NCBI RefSeq assembly: GCF_014281125.1
Contig: NZ_JACOEA010000001.1
Coordinates: 914,783-978,782 of the forward strand
Length of the DNA: 64,000 bases
Direction of reading: 5' to 3'
DNA from: Lawsonibacter celer
GTDB taxonomy: Bacteria; Bacillota; Clostridia; Oscillospirales; Oscillospiraceae
Position 1 is the stretch's first letter; every line of letters begins with the position of its first letter. Shown here one piece after another: positions 16,241 through 24,436 of this stretch. The position numbers and the translations under genes are program-made. The notes beneath the pieces were generated by a model, which was given only the letters and a program-made list of their open reading frames with translations, did not search any database and was not told the DNA's origin.

Positions 16241-17554
16241 TTATTTCACACCGGCGAGGATCTCGTCAATGCTCTCCAGAGGATACATCTGAGCCCAGCC
16301 GATACCGGAGGGATCGTTCTTGTCGCAGCGGAACAGGTTCATGGACTGAGTACCGGTACGCATGCCGCCAGCATAGTCGATAACAGCACCGAAGGGGATG
16401 GCCACGGGCGCCTCTTCCATAGCGGCGATGTAGTTGGTCCAGGTGACCTCCTCGCCAGAATCCTCCAGGCGGCGCAGGCCTTCACAGAAGGTGGCTCCGG
16501 CGATCCAGCCGCACTGAGCGTAAGCGTTCAGGGCGTACTCCTCGGGGATCCACTCCAGGTACAGGTTATAGGCCTCCTGGTTGACCTCCGTGGTGTAGTC
16601 CAGCCAGCCGTTGGCGTAGACATCGAACTTTCCGCTGATTGATTCATAAATCAGGTCAGTCATTGCCATGGAGCAGTTGACATAGGAGGTGATAGCGGGA
16701 ACGTCCATTCCCTGGGCGACCATCTCCTTGACTATGGTGGGCATGGTGGCCTGGATCGCTGCCACGATAACGGCATCCACACCCTCGCTCTTGATGGCGG
16801 TGACGGCGCTGGATGCATCTGCAGTTCCAGCAACAACCTGCTGGGACACCAGCTCCACGCCCAACTCCTGGGCTTTCATCTGCGCGCCGTTCATCATGTC
16901 CTTGCCCGCATCGTCGTTGGTATAGATCACGCCGATTTTTCGAGCGTTAAAGTTGGCCACACAGCGGGCGGTCATCAGCTGCCCCTCCGTGATATAGATG
17001 GGCTGCACAGGGAAGAGATTTACTCCGTCCGCATTGGTGGTCGCACCTTCGGCGTAGAGCTGACCGATGCCGGTGGCAAAGTAGACAGTAGGAATGCCGT
17101 AGCTCTTCAGATCGTCCACGGTGGCGGCCACCACGGGGGTACCGAAATCCATGACGATGGCAAAGACCTTCACGTCCTCCACCAGCTCCTGCAGGTAGGC
17201 CTTGCCCTTGATAGGGTCGAAGTCGTCATCCCTGTGGACATAGGTAATTTTTCTTCCGCCGATACCACCAGACTCATTCACCATCTCCAAGTAGGCTTCC
17301 AGGCCCGCTACCATGGGAATACCGGTAGAAGCCAGAGCTCCGGAGACGGAGCAGGTGTTGCCGATCAGAATTTCAGTGTCGGTGACCCCTTGGGTGCCAT
17401 CGTCAACAGGGGTCGGCGTGGAGGAGGGCTGGATGGCGGGTGTCTCATTTGCACCCTGGGAGGTGGGTGTCGGCTTTGCTGCAGTACCGCTACAAGCTGC
17501 AAGGGAGAGGATCATCAGTGCTGCCAGTGCCAGAGAGACCAGTCGCTTTTTCAT
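16241..17554 (-). CDS. LivK-type periplasmic-binding lipoprotein without adjacent permease
   Basis: The 437-residue protein begins with a lipoprotein signal (MKKRLVSLALAALMILSLAAC, lipobox LAAC) and a proline/threonine-rich spacer, followed by a type I periplasmic-binding fold (ILIGNTCSVSGALASTGIPM and YGIPTVYFATG). Such proteins bind branched amino acids, amides or aromatic acids for LivHMGF transporters. No permease or ATPase gene is nearby, and the gene is embedded in an acyl-CoA operon, so the ligand may be the acid degraded by this operon. It follows the crotonase gene after 176 bases, a gap in which I see no clear promoter. Ribosome site TAGGAGGTATTC fixes the start. Confidence 0.88.
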   Translation of the reverse strand: MKKRLVSLALAALMILSLAACSGTAAKPTPTSQGANETPAIQPSSTPTPVDDGTQGVTDTEILIGNTCSVSGALASTGIPMVAGLEAYLEMVNESGGIGGRKITYVHRDDDFDPIKGKAYLQELVEDVKVFAIVMDFGTPVVAATVDDLKSYGIPTVYFATGIGQLYAEGATTNADGVNLFPVQPIYITEGQLMTARCVANFNARKIGVIYTNDDAGKDMMNGAQMKAQELGVELVSQQVVAGTADASSAVTAIKSEGVDAVIVAAIQATMPTIVKEMVAQGMDVPAITSYVNCSMAMTDLIYESISGKFDVYANGWLDYTTEVNQEAYNLYLEWIPEEYALNAYAQCGWIAGATFCEGLRRLEDSGEEVTWTNYIAAMEEAPVAIPFGAVIDYAGGMRTGTQSMNLFRCDKNDPSGIGWAQMYPLESIDEILAGVK

Positions 17555-17730
17555 TTGAATACCTCCTAAATATTTTGTCTCTTTACTTAAAGAGCGATTG
17601 GACGGTACACGATTGCTGCTTGCCCTCTTCAGAACAGATAAATTGACCTTGCGGGGAGACTACGGGTAGGGGAACACTTGAGTCACTTATAAGCCGACGG
17701 GACCCTAAGGTCATGCCTGCGTTTTTGAGC

Positions 17731-18507
17731 TTACCGCCCCTGGAAGTGTTTTTCCTTCCGTTTTTCCACAAAGGCAGACATACCCTCGGTTTGGTCCTCC
17801 GTGGAGAAGCAGAGACCGAAAGCCTCGGCCTCATAGGCCACGCCGGTATCAATGTCGGTTTGCGTGCCTTTGCGGATACAGCGCTTGGCCTGCCGCACGG
17901 CAATCTGCGCATTTGCCAGGAAAGACCTGGCCAGCTCCTCCGCCGCGGCCATCAGCTGATCGTGGGGCAGTACCCTGTTGACCAGACCGATGCGTTCAGC
18001 CTCAACCGCGTCAATCTGCCTGCCGCTGAGAATCAGCTCCATGGCCCGCCCAGTCCCAACGATGCGGGGCAGACGCTGGGTGCCGCCGAAGCCGGGGGTG
18101 ATGCCCAGTCCCACCTCGGGCTGGGCAAATTTCGCCTTTTCACTGGCAATCCGCACGTCGCAGGCCATGGCCAGCTCACAGCCACCGCCCAGAGCAAAAC
18201 CGTTGACGGCGGCGATAACGGGTTTGGAGAGATTCTCAATGTTCAAAAACACCTCGTTGGCCCAGACGCCCCAGGCCTTGCCCTCCACGGCGGTCATAGG
18301 CAGCATGGCGGTGATGTCGGCCCCCGCCACAAAGGAGCGCCCGGTGCCGGTGAGGATCACCACATCGACTTGGCTGTCTTTGTCCAGGGCCTTGAAGGCC
18401 TCCTCCAGCGCGCCCATAACCTCCGCGTTGAGGGCGTTGAGGGCCTCCGGTCGGTTGATAGTAACAGTGGCGATGCGGTCTTTCTTTTCCAGTAGAACGG
18501 TAGACAT
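17731..18507 (-). CDS. Enoyl-CoA hydratase/isomerase (crotonase family)
   Basis: The 258-residue protein has the full crotonase signature. The oxyanion-hole glycines are in SFVAGADI (about 58-65) and ALGGGCELA, and both catalytic glutamates of hydratases are present, E111 and E131, with the 20-residue spacing of rat crotonase. It most likely hydrates a 2-enoyl-CoA reversibly. It follows the CoA-transferase gene by 32 bases in the leftward operon and would act between the acyl-CoA dehydrogenase and later steps. Dehydratase or isomerase variants share the fold, but both glutamates favour a true hydratase. Confidence 0.9.
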   Translation of the reverse strand: MSTVLLEKKDRIATVTINRPEALNALNAEVMGALEEAFKALDKDSQVDVVILTGTGRSFVAGADITAMLPMTAVEGKAWGVWANEVFLNIENLSKPVIAAVNGFALGGGCELAMACDVRIASEKAKFAQPEVGLGITPGFGGTQRLPRIVGTGRAMELILSGRQIDAVEAERIGLVNRVLPHDQLMAAAEELARSFLANAQIAVRQAKRCIRKGTQTDIDTGVAYEAEAFGLCFSTEDQTEGMSAFVEKRKEKHFQGR

Positions 18508-18539
18508 GAGAAACGCTTCCTTTCTTTTTTATTTGAGCT

Positions 18540-19841
18540 TTACCAGATTCGCAACTCTTTCGCCTGGCAGCGGAGTTGGTCACGGAATTTGGGATGGGCG
18601 ATGGAAATCAGATTCTCCACACGCTCCCGGATGGGGCGCCCCCGCAGAGGCGCGATACCGAACTCGGTGACTACGTAGTCCACGTCGTTGCGGCTGAGTG
18701 TGGTCACCGTCCCTGACTCCATGGTGGGGATGATGGTGGAAATCGCTCCATTCTTGGCGGTGGCATGGAGGGCGATAATGGATTTCCCGCCCCTGGACAG
18801 TTGCGCGCCGTAAGCGGTTTCAAACTGACCTCCGGTGGCGGAAAACTGCCGGGGGCCAATGGACTCGGAGGCCACTGCCCCAGTGAGATCCACCTGAAGA
18901 GCTGTGTTGACGCTGACCTGATTATCATTCATAGCGATGAGATAGGGATTATTGACGATACTGCCCCGGTGGAGTTCGACCTGCGGATTGTCGTCAATAA
19001 AATCGTAGAGTGCCTGACTGCCCAGGACCAGGGTGCCGATCATTTTTCCAGGCCACAGCTTTTTGTGTTGATTGGTGATGACCCCCTGCTCCCAGAGACG
19101 GGCCATGGAGTCGGTGATCAGTTCAGTGTGAACACCCAGGTCATTTTTGTCCGACAGGTGGTTCCCCACTGCGTCCGGAATATTGCCGATGCCCAGCTGG
19201 ATACAGGCGCCGTCTTCAATGAGGGAGGCGACGTGCCTGCCGATGGCATCTTCCGCCTCGCCAATGGGCGCGGGAGAGGTGGTGGGCATGGGGGCGGAGT
19301 GCTCCACCACAAAGTCCACGTCCCGGAGGTGGACGGTATTTCCGCCAAAGACCCGGGGTGCCTGGTCGTTGACCTCAATCACCACGATATCGGCCGCCTC
19401 CAGCATATCCATCTCGTAGGCCACGCTCATACCCAAGTTGAAGTTCCCGTGGCTGTCCATGGGGGAGGACATCCCCCAGAACATCGTAGGGCGCTGATAA
19501 GACAGTTTCTTCGCGGCCAGAAGGCCCAGTCCCCCGGGCATAAGACTGACCAGCCCGGTGGGGTGAGCTGCGCGCTCCTTCGCCCCGTAAAACCACGCCT
19601 CCAACAGGAGGCTTTCCTCCATCCCAGGCTCGGCGAGGAAGGGATAATCTCCCATAAGAAAGGAAGACTGGAGCGTCACATTTCGGGCGCGGGACTGAAT
19701 CCGATGGATGCCGGACAGCAACCCCTGGGGATTGCCCGCAAACTGACCTGCACTGATAAAAGCGCCGTCGTGGATCATATCGATAATCTGCTCCACAGAG
19801 CGCAGGCGCTCCTGATAGTCCTTTAAATAAGCACTTTCCAT
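18540..19841 (-). CDS. Acetyl-CoA hydrolase/CoA-transferase family protein
   Basis: This 433-residue enzyme belongs to the 4-hydroxybutyrate/butyrate CoA-transferase group, which moves CoA between acetyl-CoA and another acid through a glutamyl-CoA intermediate. The catalytic glutamate lies in LGVHTELI (about residue 240), and the glycine-rich LGIGNIPDAVG and C-terminal DYVVTEFGIAPLRGRP signatures are intact. The ATG at 19841 starts at the family position; the open frame extends further upstream into the KAS III-like gene without support. It probably activates the acid used by this operon. A related copy lies at 32906-34204. Confidence 0.9.
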   Translation of the reverse strand: MESAYLKDYQERLRSVEQIIDMIHDGAFISAGQFAGNPQGLLSGIHRIQSRARNVTLQSSFLMGDYPFLAEPGMEESLLLEAWFYGAKERAAHPTGLVSLMPGGLGLLAAKKLSYQRPTMFWGMSSPMDSHGNFNLGMSVAYEMDMLEAADIVVIEVNDQAPRVFGGNTVHLRDVDFVVEHSAPMPTTSPAPIGEAEDAIGRHVASLIEDGACIQLGIGNIPDAVGNHLSDKNDLGVHTELITDSMARLWEQGVITNQHKKLWPGKMIGTLVLGSQALYDFIDDNPQVELHRGSIVNNPYLIAMNDNQVSVNTALQVDLTGAVASESIGPRQFSATGGQFETAYGAQLSRGGKSIIALHATAKNGAISTIIPTMESGTVTTLSRNDVDYVVTEFGIAPLRGRPIRERVENLISIAHPKFRDQLRCQAKELRIW

Positions 19842-19861
19842 GCTGTTGCCACCGTCCCCCT

Positions 19862-20875
19862 CTACCAGCGGATCGCCGCGCCACCCCACGTATAGCTGAT
19901 TCCCATAGAGTTGAGGCCCACTAGATCCCCTTTGTGAATGAGTCCCTCCGCCTCGGCCAGGGCTGCGCCGATGAGCATATCCAACTGGCCCATGTGGCCG
20001 TGCTTTCGGAGATAATAGCTCTTTTCCAGGGGCAGCCCCACCATCTCGCATACCGTCTTTTGGGCCTTGACGTTCATGTGTAGCGGGATGTAGAAGTCCA
20101 AGTCCGCCAGGGTATTCCCAGACTTAGCCAGCGCCTTCTCCATGGAACCGATCAGATTTTTATAGGTCACCGCGCCCAGGTCGTTTCGGAACCCATCTGG
20201 ATCGGTAAGCCGCCAGGAGTGGTAGTAGGGCTGGTCTAGATTTTCATGGGTGATGGGGATGCGGGTGCCTCCGCCGGGGACGATGATGGCGTCGTGGAAT
20301 CGGCCGTCGGTAATGCAGTGGCATCCCAGAATCTGACGATCGGGCCATCCCTCCTTAATAATACAGGCCGCGCCGGCGGTGGATAGGTCGTAGAAGAAGG
20401 ACATGCTCCGGTCGGCATAGTCCACCTTATCCGTATTCCGGTAGCCCCCTACCAGCATGACCGTATGGATGTCCTCCTCACACTGGATATACATCTTGGC
20501 CTGCTGAAGCGCCGGAATGGCGGAGGCGCATTTGCACTCCTCCTGGTACACCCAGGCATTCACCGCGCCAATAGCGTTTTGTACGGCCGGGCCGATAGAA
20601 TAGAGTATGTAATCGCCATAGTTTTCCCCAAAGTAGATGATCAGGTCGATCTCCTTGGGGTCGACGCCGGTATTCTTCAGACAATCCTTGGCCGCCTCAA
20701 TGGCTAGTACACTGGTGTGGTCTTTCGGTCCGGCGTAGTGGAGCCCGTCCAACCCCATTTTGTCGCGCACCACCTCCTCTGGCGCCCCAGTCCGCTGGGC
20801 AATTTCGCGGTAATCACGGTAGGACTTTGGAAAATACATTCCAAAGCCCACGATCCCACAGCCTGTCTCCTTCAT
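19862..20875 (-). CDS. Ketoacyl-ACP synthase III-like / HMG-CoA synthase-like thiolase-fold protein
   Basis: The 337-residue protein has the thiolase-superfamily fold of KAS III, seen in the N-terminal GIVGFGMYFPKSY, the middle cysteine segment EECKCASAIPAL and the C-terminal SMGISYTWGGAAIRW. Compared with FabH the catalytic set is altered: the cysteine is present and a histidine occurs in IPLHMNVKA, but the asparagine motif GNTS is replaced by GHMGQLD. It probably makes or cleaves a carbon-carbon bond, or transfers an acyl group, on a CoA substrate; the exact reaction is unknown. ATG 20875 is right, because the GTG at 20890 belongs to its own ribosome site GGGAGGGAAC. It is the first enzyme gene of the operon. 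Confidence 0.8.
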   Translation of the reverse strand: MKETGCGIVGFGMYFPKSYRDYREIAQRTGAPEEVVRDKMGLDGLHYAGPKDHTSVLAIEAAKDCLKNTGVDPKEIDLIIYFGENYGDYILYSIGPAVQNAIGAVNAWVYQEECKCASAIPALQQAKMYIQCEEDIHTVMLVGGYRNTDKVDYADRSMSFFYDLSTAGAACIIKEGWPDRQILGCHCITDGRFHDAIIVPGGGTRIPITHENLDQPYYHSWRLTDPDGFRNDLGAVTYKNLIGSMEKALAKSGNTLADLDFYIPLHMNVKAQKTVCEMVGLPLEKSYYLRKHGHMGQLDMLIGAALAEAEGLIHKGDLVGLNSMGISYTWGGAAIRW

Positions 20876-20937
20876 AACGTTCCCTCCCACATAAATAAAT
20901 AAAAAATTATTTTGGTTATTTGGTATTTGTCAGGGTA

Positions 20938-20986
20938 TAAAAACTGCTCCAGCGCCACCCGCCTGAGAGGCAAGCCGCTGGAGCAG
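20938..20986 (-). terminator. Terminator or attenuator after the leftward TetR gene
   Basis: On the minus strand CTGCTCCAGCG and CGCTGGAGCAG (11 pairs) form a stem around a 21-base loop, followed by TTTTT. It separates tetR from the KAS III-like gene, which then has its own AT-rich promoter region at about 20880-20937. Confidence 0.75.
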
Positions 20987-20995
20987 CTCATTCCC

Positions 20996-21634
20996 TCAGG
21001 AGGTAATGGCCGGCTGGTCGCTGATTTTAGAACGGTTAAGGGTATCCACAATAGAGAGAGTCAAACGCTCAATCACCTCGTCATAGACGTCATATCCAAT
21101 GGCGTAGTCATGCCACCGCAGGAAATTAAGGGCACGTAGCATTTCGGCTATGATCCGGCCCGAGATAGAAAAAGTGCCTCTTTTGTCCATCCACCCCTGG
21201 ATCATTTCCGCCATCTCCATGTTCATCTCATGGTTATAGCTCAACAGGCTCTCCCGGGCACCGATCTCGCTGATGAGATCCAGGCCGCGGAACTTGTACA
21301 TGATATCCAGAATAGGGCGCTTGGAGAGAATGTCCCGCATGTCTCTGGCATAACCCGCCACGATCGCTCCAATCTCTACCTCGGGCCCCATGTTATCATA
21401 TTTGTTCCGATAAAACTGATGGGCCTTTTGCCGTTCGCGCTGGTATACCTGCATAAAAAGGTCACCCTTGGAGTTAAAAAAGGCATAAAAAGAGGCTTTG
21501 GAGATGCCAGCCTCCCGGGTCAGGCCCTCTATATTAGTCTTGTCCAAGCCATACCGCTCGAACATCTCCAGCCCTACATCCAAAAGCCGCCCCCGGATCA
21601 GTTCCTTTTCTTCTTCTGTAAAATGCCTTGGCAT
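20996..21634 (-). CDS. TetR/AcrR-family transcriptional regulator
   Basis: The 212-residue protein has a standard TetR helix-turn-helix (TNIEGLTREAGISKASFYAFFNSKGDLF, about residues 33-60) and a helical C-terminal ligand domain. The family is common as an acyl-CoA-responsive repressor of fatty-acid genes. It lies directly upstream of the seven-gene acyl-CoA operon in the same direction, separated by a terminator, so it is the obvious regulator candidate. ATG 21634 is chosen over an upstream in-frame ATG because the family N-terminus starts there and an AAAGGG site precedes it. Its ligand is unknown. Confidence 0.88.
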   Translation of the reverse strand: MPRHFTEEEKELIRGRLLDVGLEMFERYGLDKTNIEGLTREAGISKASFYAFFNSKGDLFMQVYQRERQKAHQFYRNKYDNMGPEVEIGAIVAGYARDMRDILSKRPILDIMYKFRGLDLISEIGARESLLSYNHEMNMEMAEMIQGWMDKRGTFSISGRIIAEMLRALNFLRWHDYAIGYDVYDEVIERLTLSIVDTLNRSKISDQPAITS

Positions 21635-21704
21635 GGCAATGCACCCTTTCGTATCCGCTAGTGTCAACGATAGGATTATAGCACATGCCATGTAAAATTG
21701 CCAG

Positions 21705-21719
21705 AGTCTTCCGAAGACT
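21705..21719. promoter_or_regulatory. 15-base palindrome, probable TetR operator
   Basis: AGTCTTC-C-GAAGACT is a perfect palindrome with one central base, next to the -35 region of the tetR promoter. Size and position suit a TetR-family autoregulatory site. Confidence 0.5.
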
Positions 21720-21944
21720 GGCCAAAGTCGTTTCTTAATAACCGATTCGGATTTTTGGTTATTGCAAATTTATTATATATAACACGCAAGGTTTTGTCAA
21801 TATTTTTTGTGAAGAATAACAAAAATCTCTCTGAAGTCATACCTGAATGCGTACTGCACCGCTTGGCGGCCGGGATTTAGGGCACAGCACCAACACGAAC
21901 AAGATAGCAATGAGGCCCATTTAACGCAATTCCCTTCTCTCCAG

Positions 21945-21981
21945 AAAAAACGTGCGGACAGCTCTTGTCCGCACGTTTTTT
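21945..21981 (-). terminator. Terminator of the envelope operon
   Basis: A 16-base-pair stem (A6-CGTGCGGACA / TGTCCGCACG-T6) with a short loop has A and T runs on both sides. It lies just after the stop codon of the DUF975 gene for leftward transcripts. Confidence 0.92.
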
Positions 21982-21986
21982 GCAGC

Positions 21987-22820
21987 TTAGAAGGCAGGGC
22001 CTGGGTTGTTGACCGGCGGCGCAGGGGGCTCCGGAAATGCTCCATATACCACCCAGCTGTAGAAATTGGCCTGGCTGGCCGACTGATAGGGGCTGACCCA
22101 CAGGCTCAGGATGCCAAAGGTGAGCAGCTCCAGGATCATCCATCCCAGGAAGGACAGGTCCATAACAAACAGGGGCCACTTCCAGCCCTTCATGGTCTGC
22201 TTGCTCTGCCGGATGCACTCCATCACGCCCCAATCCGGATGGTCCAGCATGAAATAGAGGGCCAGACGATACCGATAGCTCACCGATACGCCGAAAATCG
22301 TGCCCACAATCGCCAGGAGAACCGCCAGGACCATCAGCCCGGCGCTCTGGCTGACCGCAGCAATCACCATAACGATCATATAGGGGATCATAGCCAGCAT
22401 GGTCCACAGCCACACAAATATGGCAATCAGGAGGTTGATGCCGATGACCCGCCCCACCACTGCGAAGCCGTCCATCAGATTGCGGTAGCCGGGCTGCTCC
22501 CAGCGGGAGAGCCTCAGCGCGTAAGAGGTATAGCCGAACTGCATCACACAGGTGTACAGGCTAATCAGAATCTGCAGCACCAAATACAGCCCTACCCGCC
22601 CAGGGGTAAAAATGGTCTGAAAAATCCGCTCCGGCGCATACACGCCGTCCATCAGATACAGATACGCGGTCTGAAACGGATCGCTCACAAACGCCATAAT
22701 CACATTGGTGAGCACAGTGGTCAGCAGAAAATAGATCAGCGTCACCAGTGCCGGATGAGGGTAGGTCCCCCGGATGCTGGCGCGGGCTCTCATTTTGGCC
22801 TCAGGCCGGTTAAATCCCAT
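21987..22820 (-). CDS. DUF975 family membrane protein
   Basis: This 277-residue protein has about six hydrophobic segments and the DUF975 pattern: an N-terminal MRARASIRGTYPHP, a central YRYRLALYFMLDHPDWGVMECIRQSKQTMKGWKW loop and a final membrane helix pair. The family function is unknown. It ends in a proline-rich tail (PPAPPVNNPGP). AGGAATTC precedes the ATG at 22820. It is the last gene of a leftward operon with xpaC, telA, lemA and a TPM gene, which suggests a role in the cell envelope or in membrane stress. Confidence 0.85.
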   Translation of the reverse strand: MGFNRPEAKMRARASIRGTYPHPALVTLIYFLLTTVLTNVIMAFVSDPFQTAYLYLMDGVYAPERIFQTIFTPGRVGLYLVLQILISLYTCVMQFGYTSYALRLSRWEQPGYRNLMDGFAVVGRVIGINLLIAIFVWLWTMLAMIPYMIVMVIAAVSQSAGLMVLAVLLAIVGTIFGVSVSYRYRLALYFMLDHPDWGVMECIRQSKQTMKGWKWPLFVMDLSFLGWMILELLTFGILSLWVSPYQSASQANFYSWVVYGAFPEPPAPPVNNPGPAF

Positions 22821-22852
22821 CTAGAATTCCTCTCTTTCTCTCACTCATCCGC

Positions 22853-23872
22853 TCAGCGCCGACCCGCGCCGCCGCCCCGGAAGCCGCCTCCGCCACCGCG
22901 GAAGCTGCCGCCGCCAAAGCCCCCGCGGGAACCGCCGCCAAAGCCCCCGCGGCCTCCCCCAAAGGGCCCTCCGGTCCGGCCCGCGCCGCCGCCGCGGAAA
23001 CTGCCGCCGCCAAAGGGGCCGCCGCCCATGGGCGGACGGGGGCCCCGGTCTCTGGGCGGACGGGGTCTTGGGGGCGGAGGCGGCGGATAGCAGCCGTGGG
23101 TGCGGTAGTACCGCCGCCCGCCCCACCCAAAGATAAAGGGCCGGTAGACATAGGGCGGAGGCGGCATGCCGGGCATACAGTAGCGTCTGCGATAACGGCT
23201 GTATCGGCTGCTGTCCATCGCCAGCACCACAATGAGCACCAGGATCACAAAGAACACCACAAATCCCACCATGGGGCCCACGAAAAAGAAAATCCGGTCA
23301 TTTTCCGCCTCGGGCGTATAGACCGGTTTTGGCCCCTCGGGCTGGACGTCCTGTACACCGCCCGAGGTAACGCCATAGTAGTCTATGTACCAGTTATAGA
23401 TGTCATCAAAGAAATTGCGCACCGCCCGGTCATACTCCCCAGCGTCGTAATCGTCGTAAAAGGAGTCCTCCAGATAGCGCTCGATTCTGGAGGCGGACAG
23501 GGCGCTCTGCAGGCCGGAGCCCGCCATGGCGTACACCTTGTTCTCCCCCACGGCGAATACCAGCAGGAAGCCGTTGTTAAGCTCCCCGTCGCCGATGCCG
23601 CCCCAGTTCTCCGCCACCGCCATGGCGTAGTCGTCGCTGGACATGCCGTCCATAAAGTCCACCGCCACCACCACGATCTCTCCACCGGTGGCGCTGAGCA
23701 GGGTCTTGTTCTGCTCAATGATATACTCCTCCGTATCCGCGTCAATCACGCCGGCCTCGTCGCACACGTAGAACTCCTCCGTGGGCTCCGCCACCGCCAG
23801 GGCTGCGCCGGAGAGCAGACCCAGGCACAGCATGGCACAGCACAGGATGGAAAGCAGCTTATGTCGTTTCAT
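22853..23872 (-). CDS. TPM-domain (YgcG-like) protein with membrane anchor and Gly/Arg/Phe-rich tail
   Basis: The 339-residue protein has a signal peptide (1-28), an extracytoplasmic TPM domain (about 32-165; VCDEAGVIDADTEEYI, GGEIVVVAV, GNNGFLLV-like ELNNGFLLVFAVGENKVYAM), one membrane helix near 200-222 and a low-complexity C-terminus. The tail goes from basic and proline-rich (MPPPPYVYRP, PPPPPPRPRPPRDRGPRPP) to repeats of GGGSFRGGG type. TPM proteins are tied to envelope quality control and photosystem repair, often next to LemA, as here. The tail after the helix should be on the inner side. Start follows TTAGGAGGAACC. Confidence 0.85.
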   Translation of the reverse strand: MKRHKLLSILCCAMLCLGLLSGAALAVAEPTEEFYVCDEAGVIDADTEEYIIEQNKTLLSATGGEIVVVAVDFMDGMSSDDYAMAVAENWGGIGDGELNNGFLLVFAVGENKVYAMAGSGLQSALSASRIERYLEDSFYDDYDAGEYDRAVRNFFDDIYNWYIDYYGVTSGGVQDVQPEGPKPVYTPEAENDRIFFFVGPMVGFVVFFVILVLIVVLAMDSSRYSRYRRRYCMPGMPPPPYVYRPFIFGWGGRRYYRTHGCYPPPPPPRPRPPRDRGPRPPMGGGPFGGGSFRGGGAGRTGGPFGGGRGGFGGGSRGGFGGGSFRGGGGGFRGGGAGRR

Positions 23873-23881
23873 TGGTTCCTC

Positions 23882-24433
23882 CTAAGATGCGGCGAATACT
23901 TCAGCCTCGCGGACAAAGGTCAGGCGGCCCAGCAGACTGGCCGGAAACGCGCCCAGGACCCTTTCGTTAAACGCCTCCGCCGCCTGGTTATAGGGGTCCC
24001 GGGCGATGGTGTCCGCCCGGGCAGCCAGGTCGGTGCGGAAGCCCTGGACATACTCCGCGTCCTTTTCCGTCAGCGTCTGGCGCTCCAACTCGTCCAGCAC
24101 CGCCTCCGCTTCCTCCATCAGCCGGTCGTAGGCGGAGTGGGCACTGGTGATGCCATGCCAGTCCGCAAGCATGTTCCGGCTGCCCTCCAGTTTGGCCAGG
24201 GCATTCTCCTCCAGGTAGCGCCCGGCCACGGTGAGCAGGTTGGCCGTAATATCCAGGCATTCGTTCAGGTCGGCTGCGATGGAGTAGCCGCTGCCGTCCC
24301 CCTGATAGAATATCGCCTCCACCTTGGCGCGCTCAGTGGTCAGAGAGCGGTGGGTCCCCAGCAGGACGGAGAGGAGGATGACCGCCGTCATCACCACCAT
24401 AGCGCCGGTGTGGGATTTGAAAAAGGCCTTCAT
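23882..24433 (-). CDS. lemA: LemA-family protein
   Basis: The 183-residue protein has one N-terminal membrane helix (about 9-26) and a helical body. The final part, ARDPYNQAAEAFNERVLGAFPASLLGRLTF, is the characteristic LemA ending. LemA proteins are membrane-anchored with an unclear role and usually sit next to TPM proteins, which is the case here: the TPM gene follows after 9 bases. The gene begins just before the telA stop region, so both are co-transcribed. The N-terminal half is more divergent than in typical LemA, so I regard it as a family relative rather than a close orthologue. Confidence 0.75.
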   Translation of the reverse strand: MKAFFKSHTGAMVVMTAVILLSVLLGTHRSLTTERAKVEAIFYQGDGSGYSIAADLNECLDITANLLTVAGRYLEENALAKLEGSRNMLADWHGITSAHSAYDRLMEEAEAVLDELERQTLTEKDAEYVQGFRTDLAARADTIARDPYNQAAEAFNERVLGAFPASLLGRLTFVREAEVFAAS

Positions 24434-24436
24434 GGC

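Larger units (their letters stand above)
21635..21986. other. AT-rich regulatory region upstream of the leftward TetR gene
   Basis: This 352-base gap holds the tetR promoter on the minus strand (perfect TATAAT at 21675-21680 with a weak -35), a 15-base perfect palindrome at 21705-21719, a second inverted repeat AATAACC/GGTTATT at 21737-21763 around CCGATTCGG, a very AT-rich stretch to about 21850, and the terminator of the next leftward operon at 21945-21981. I see no gene in it. Confidence 0.55.
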
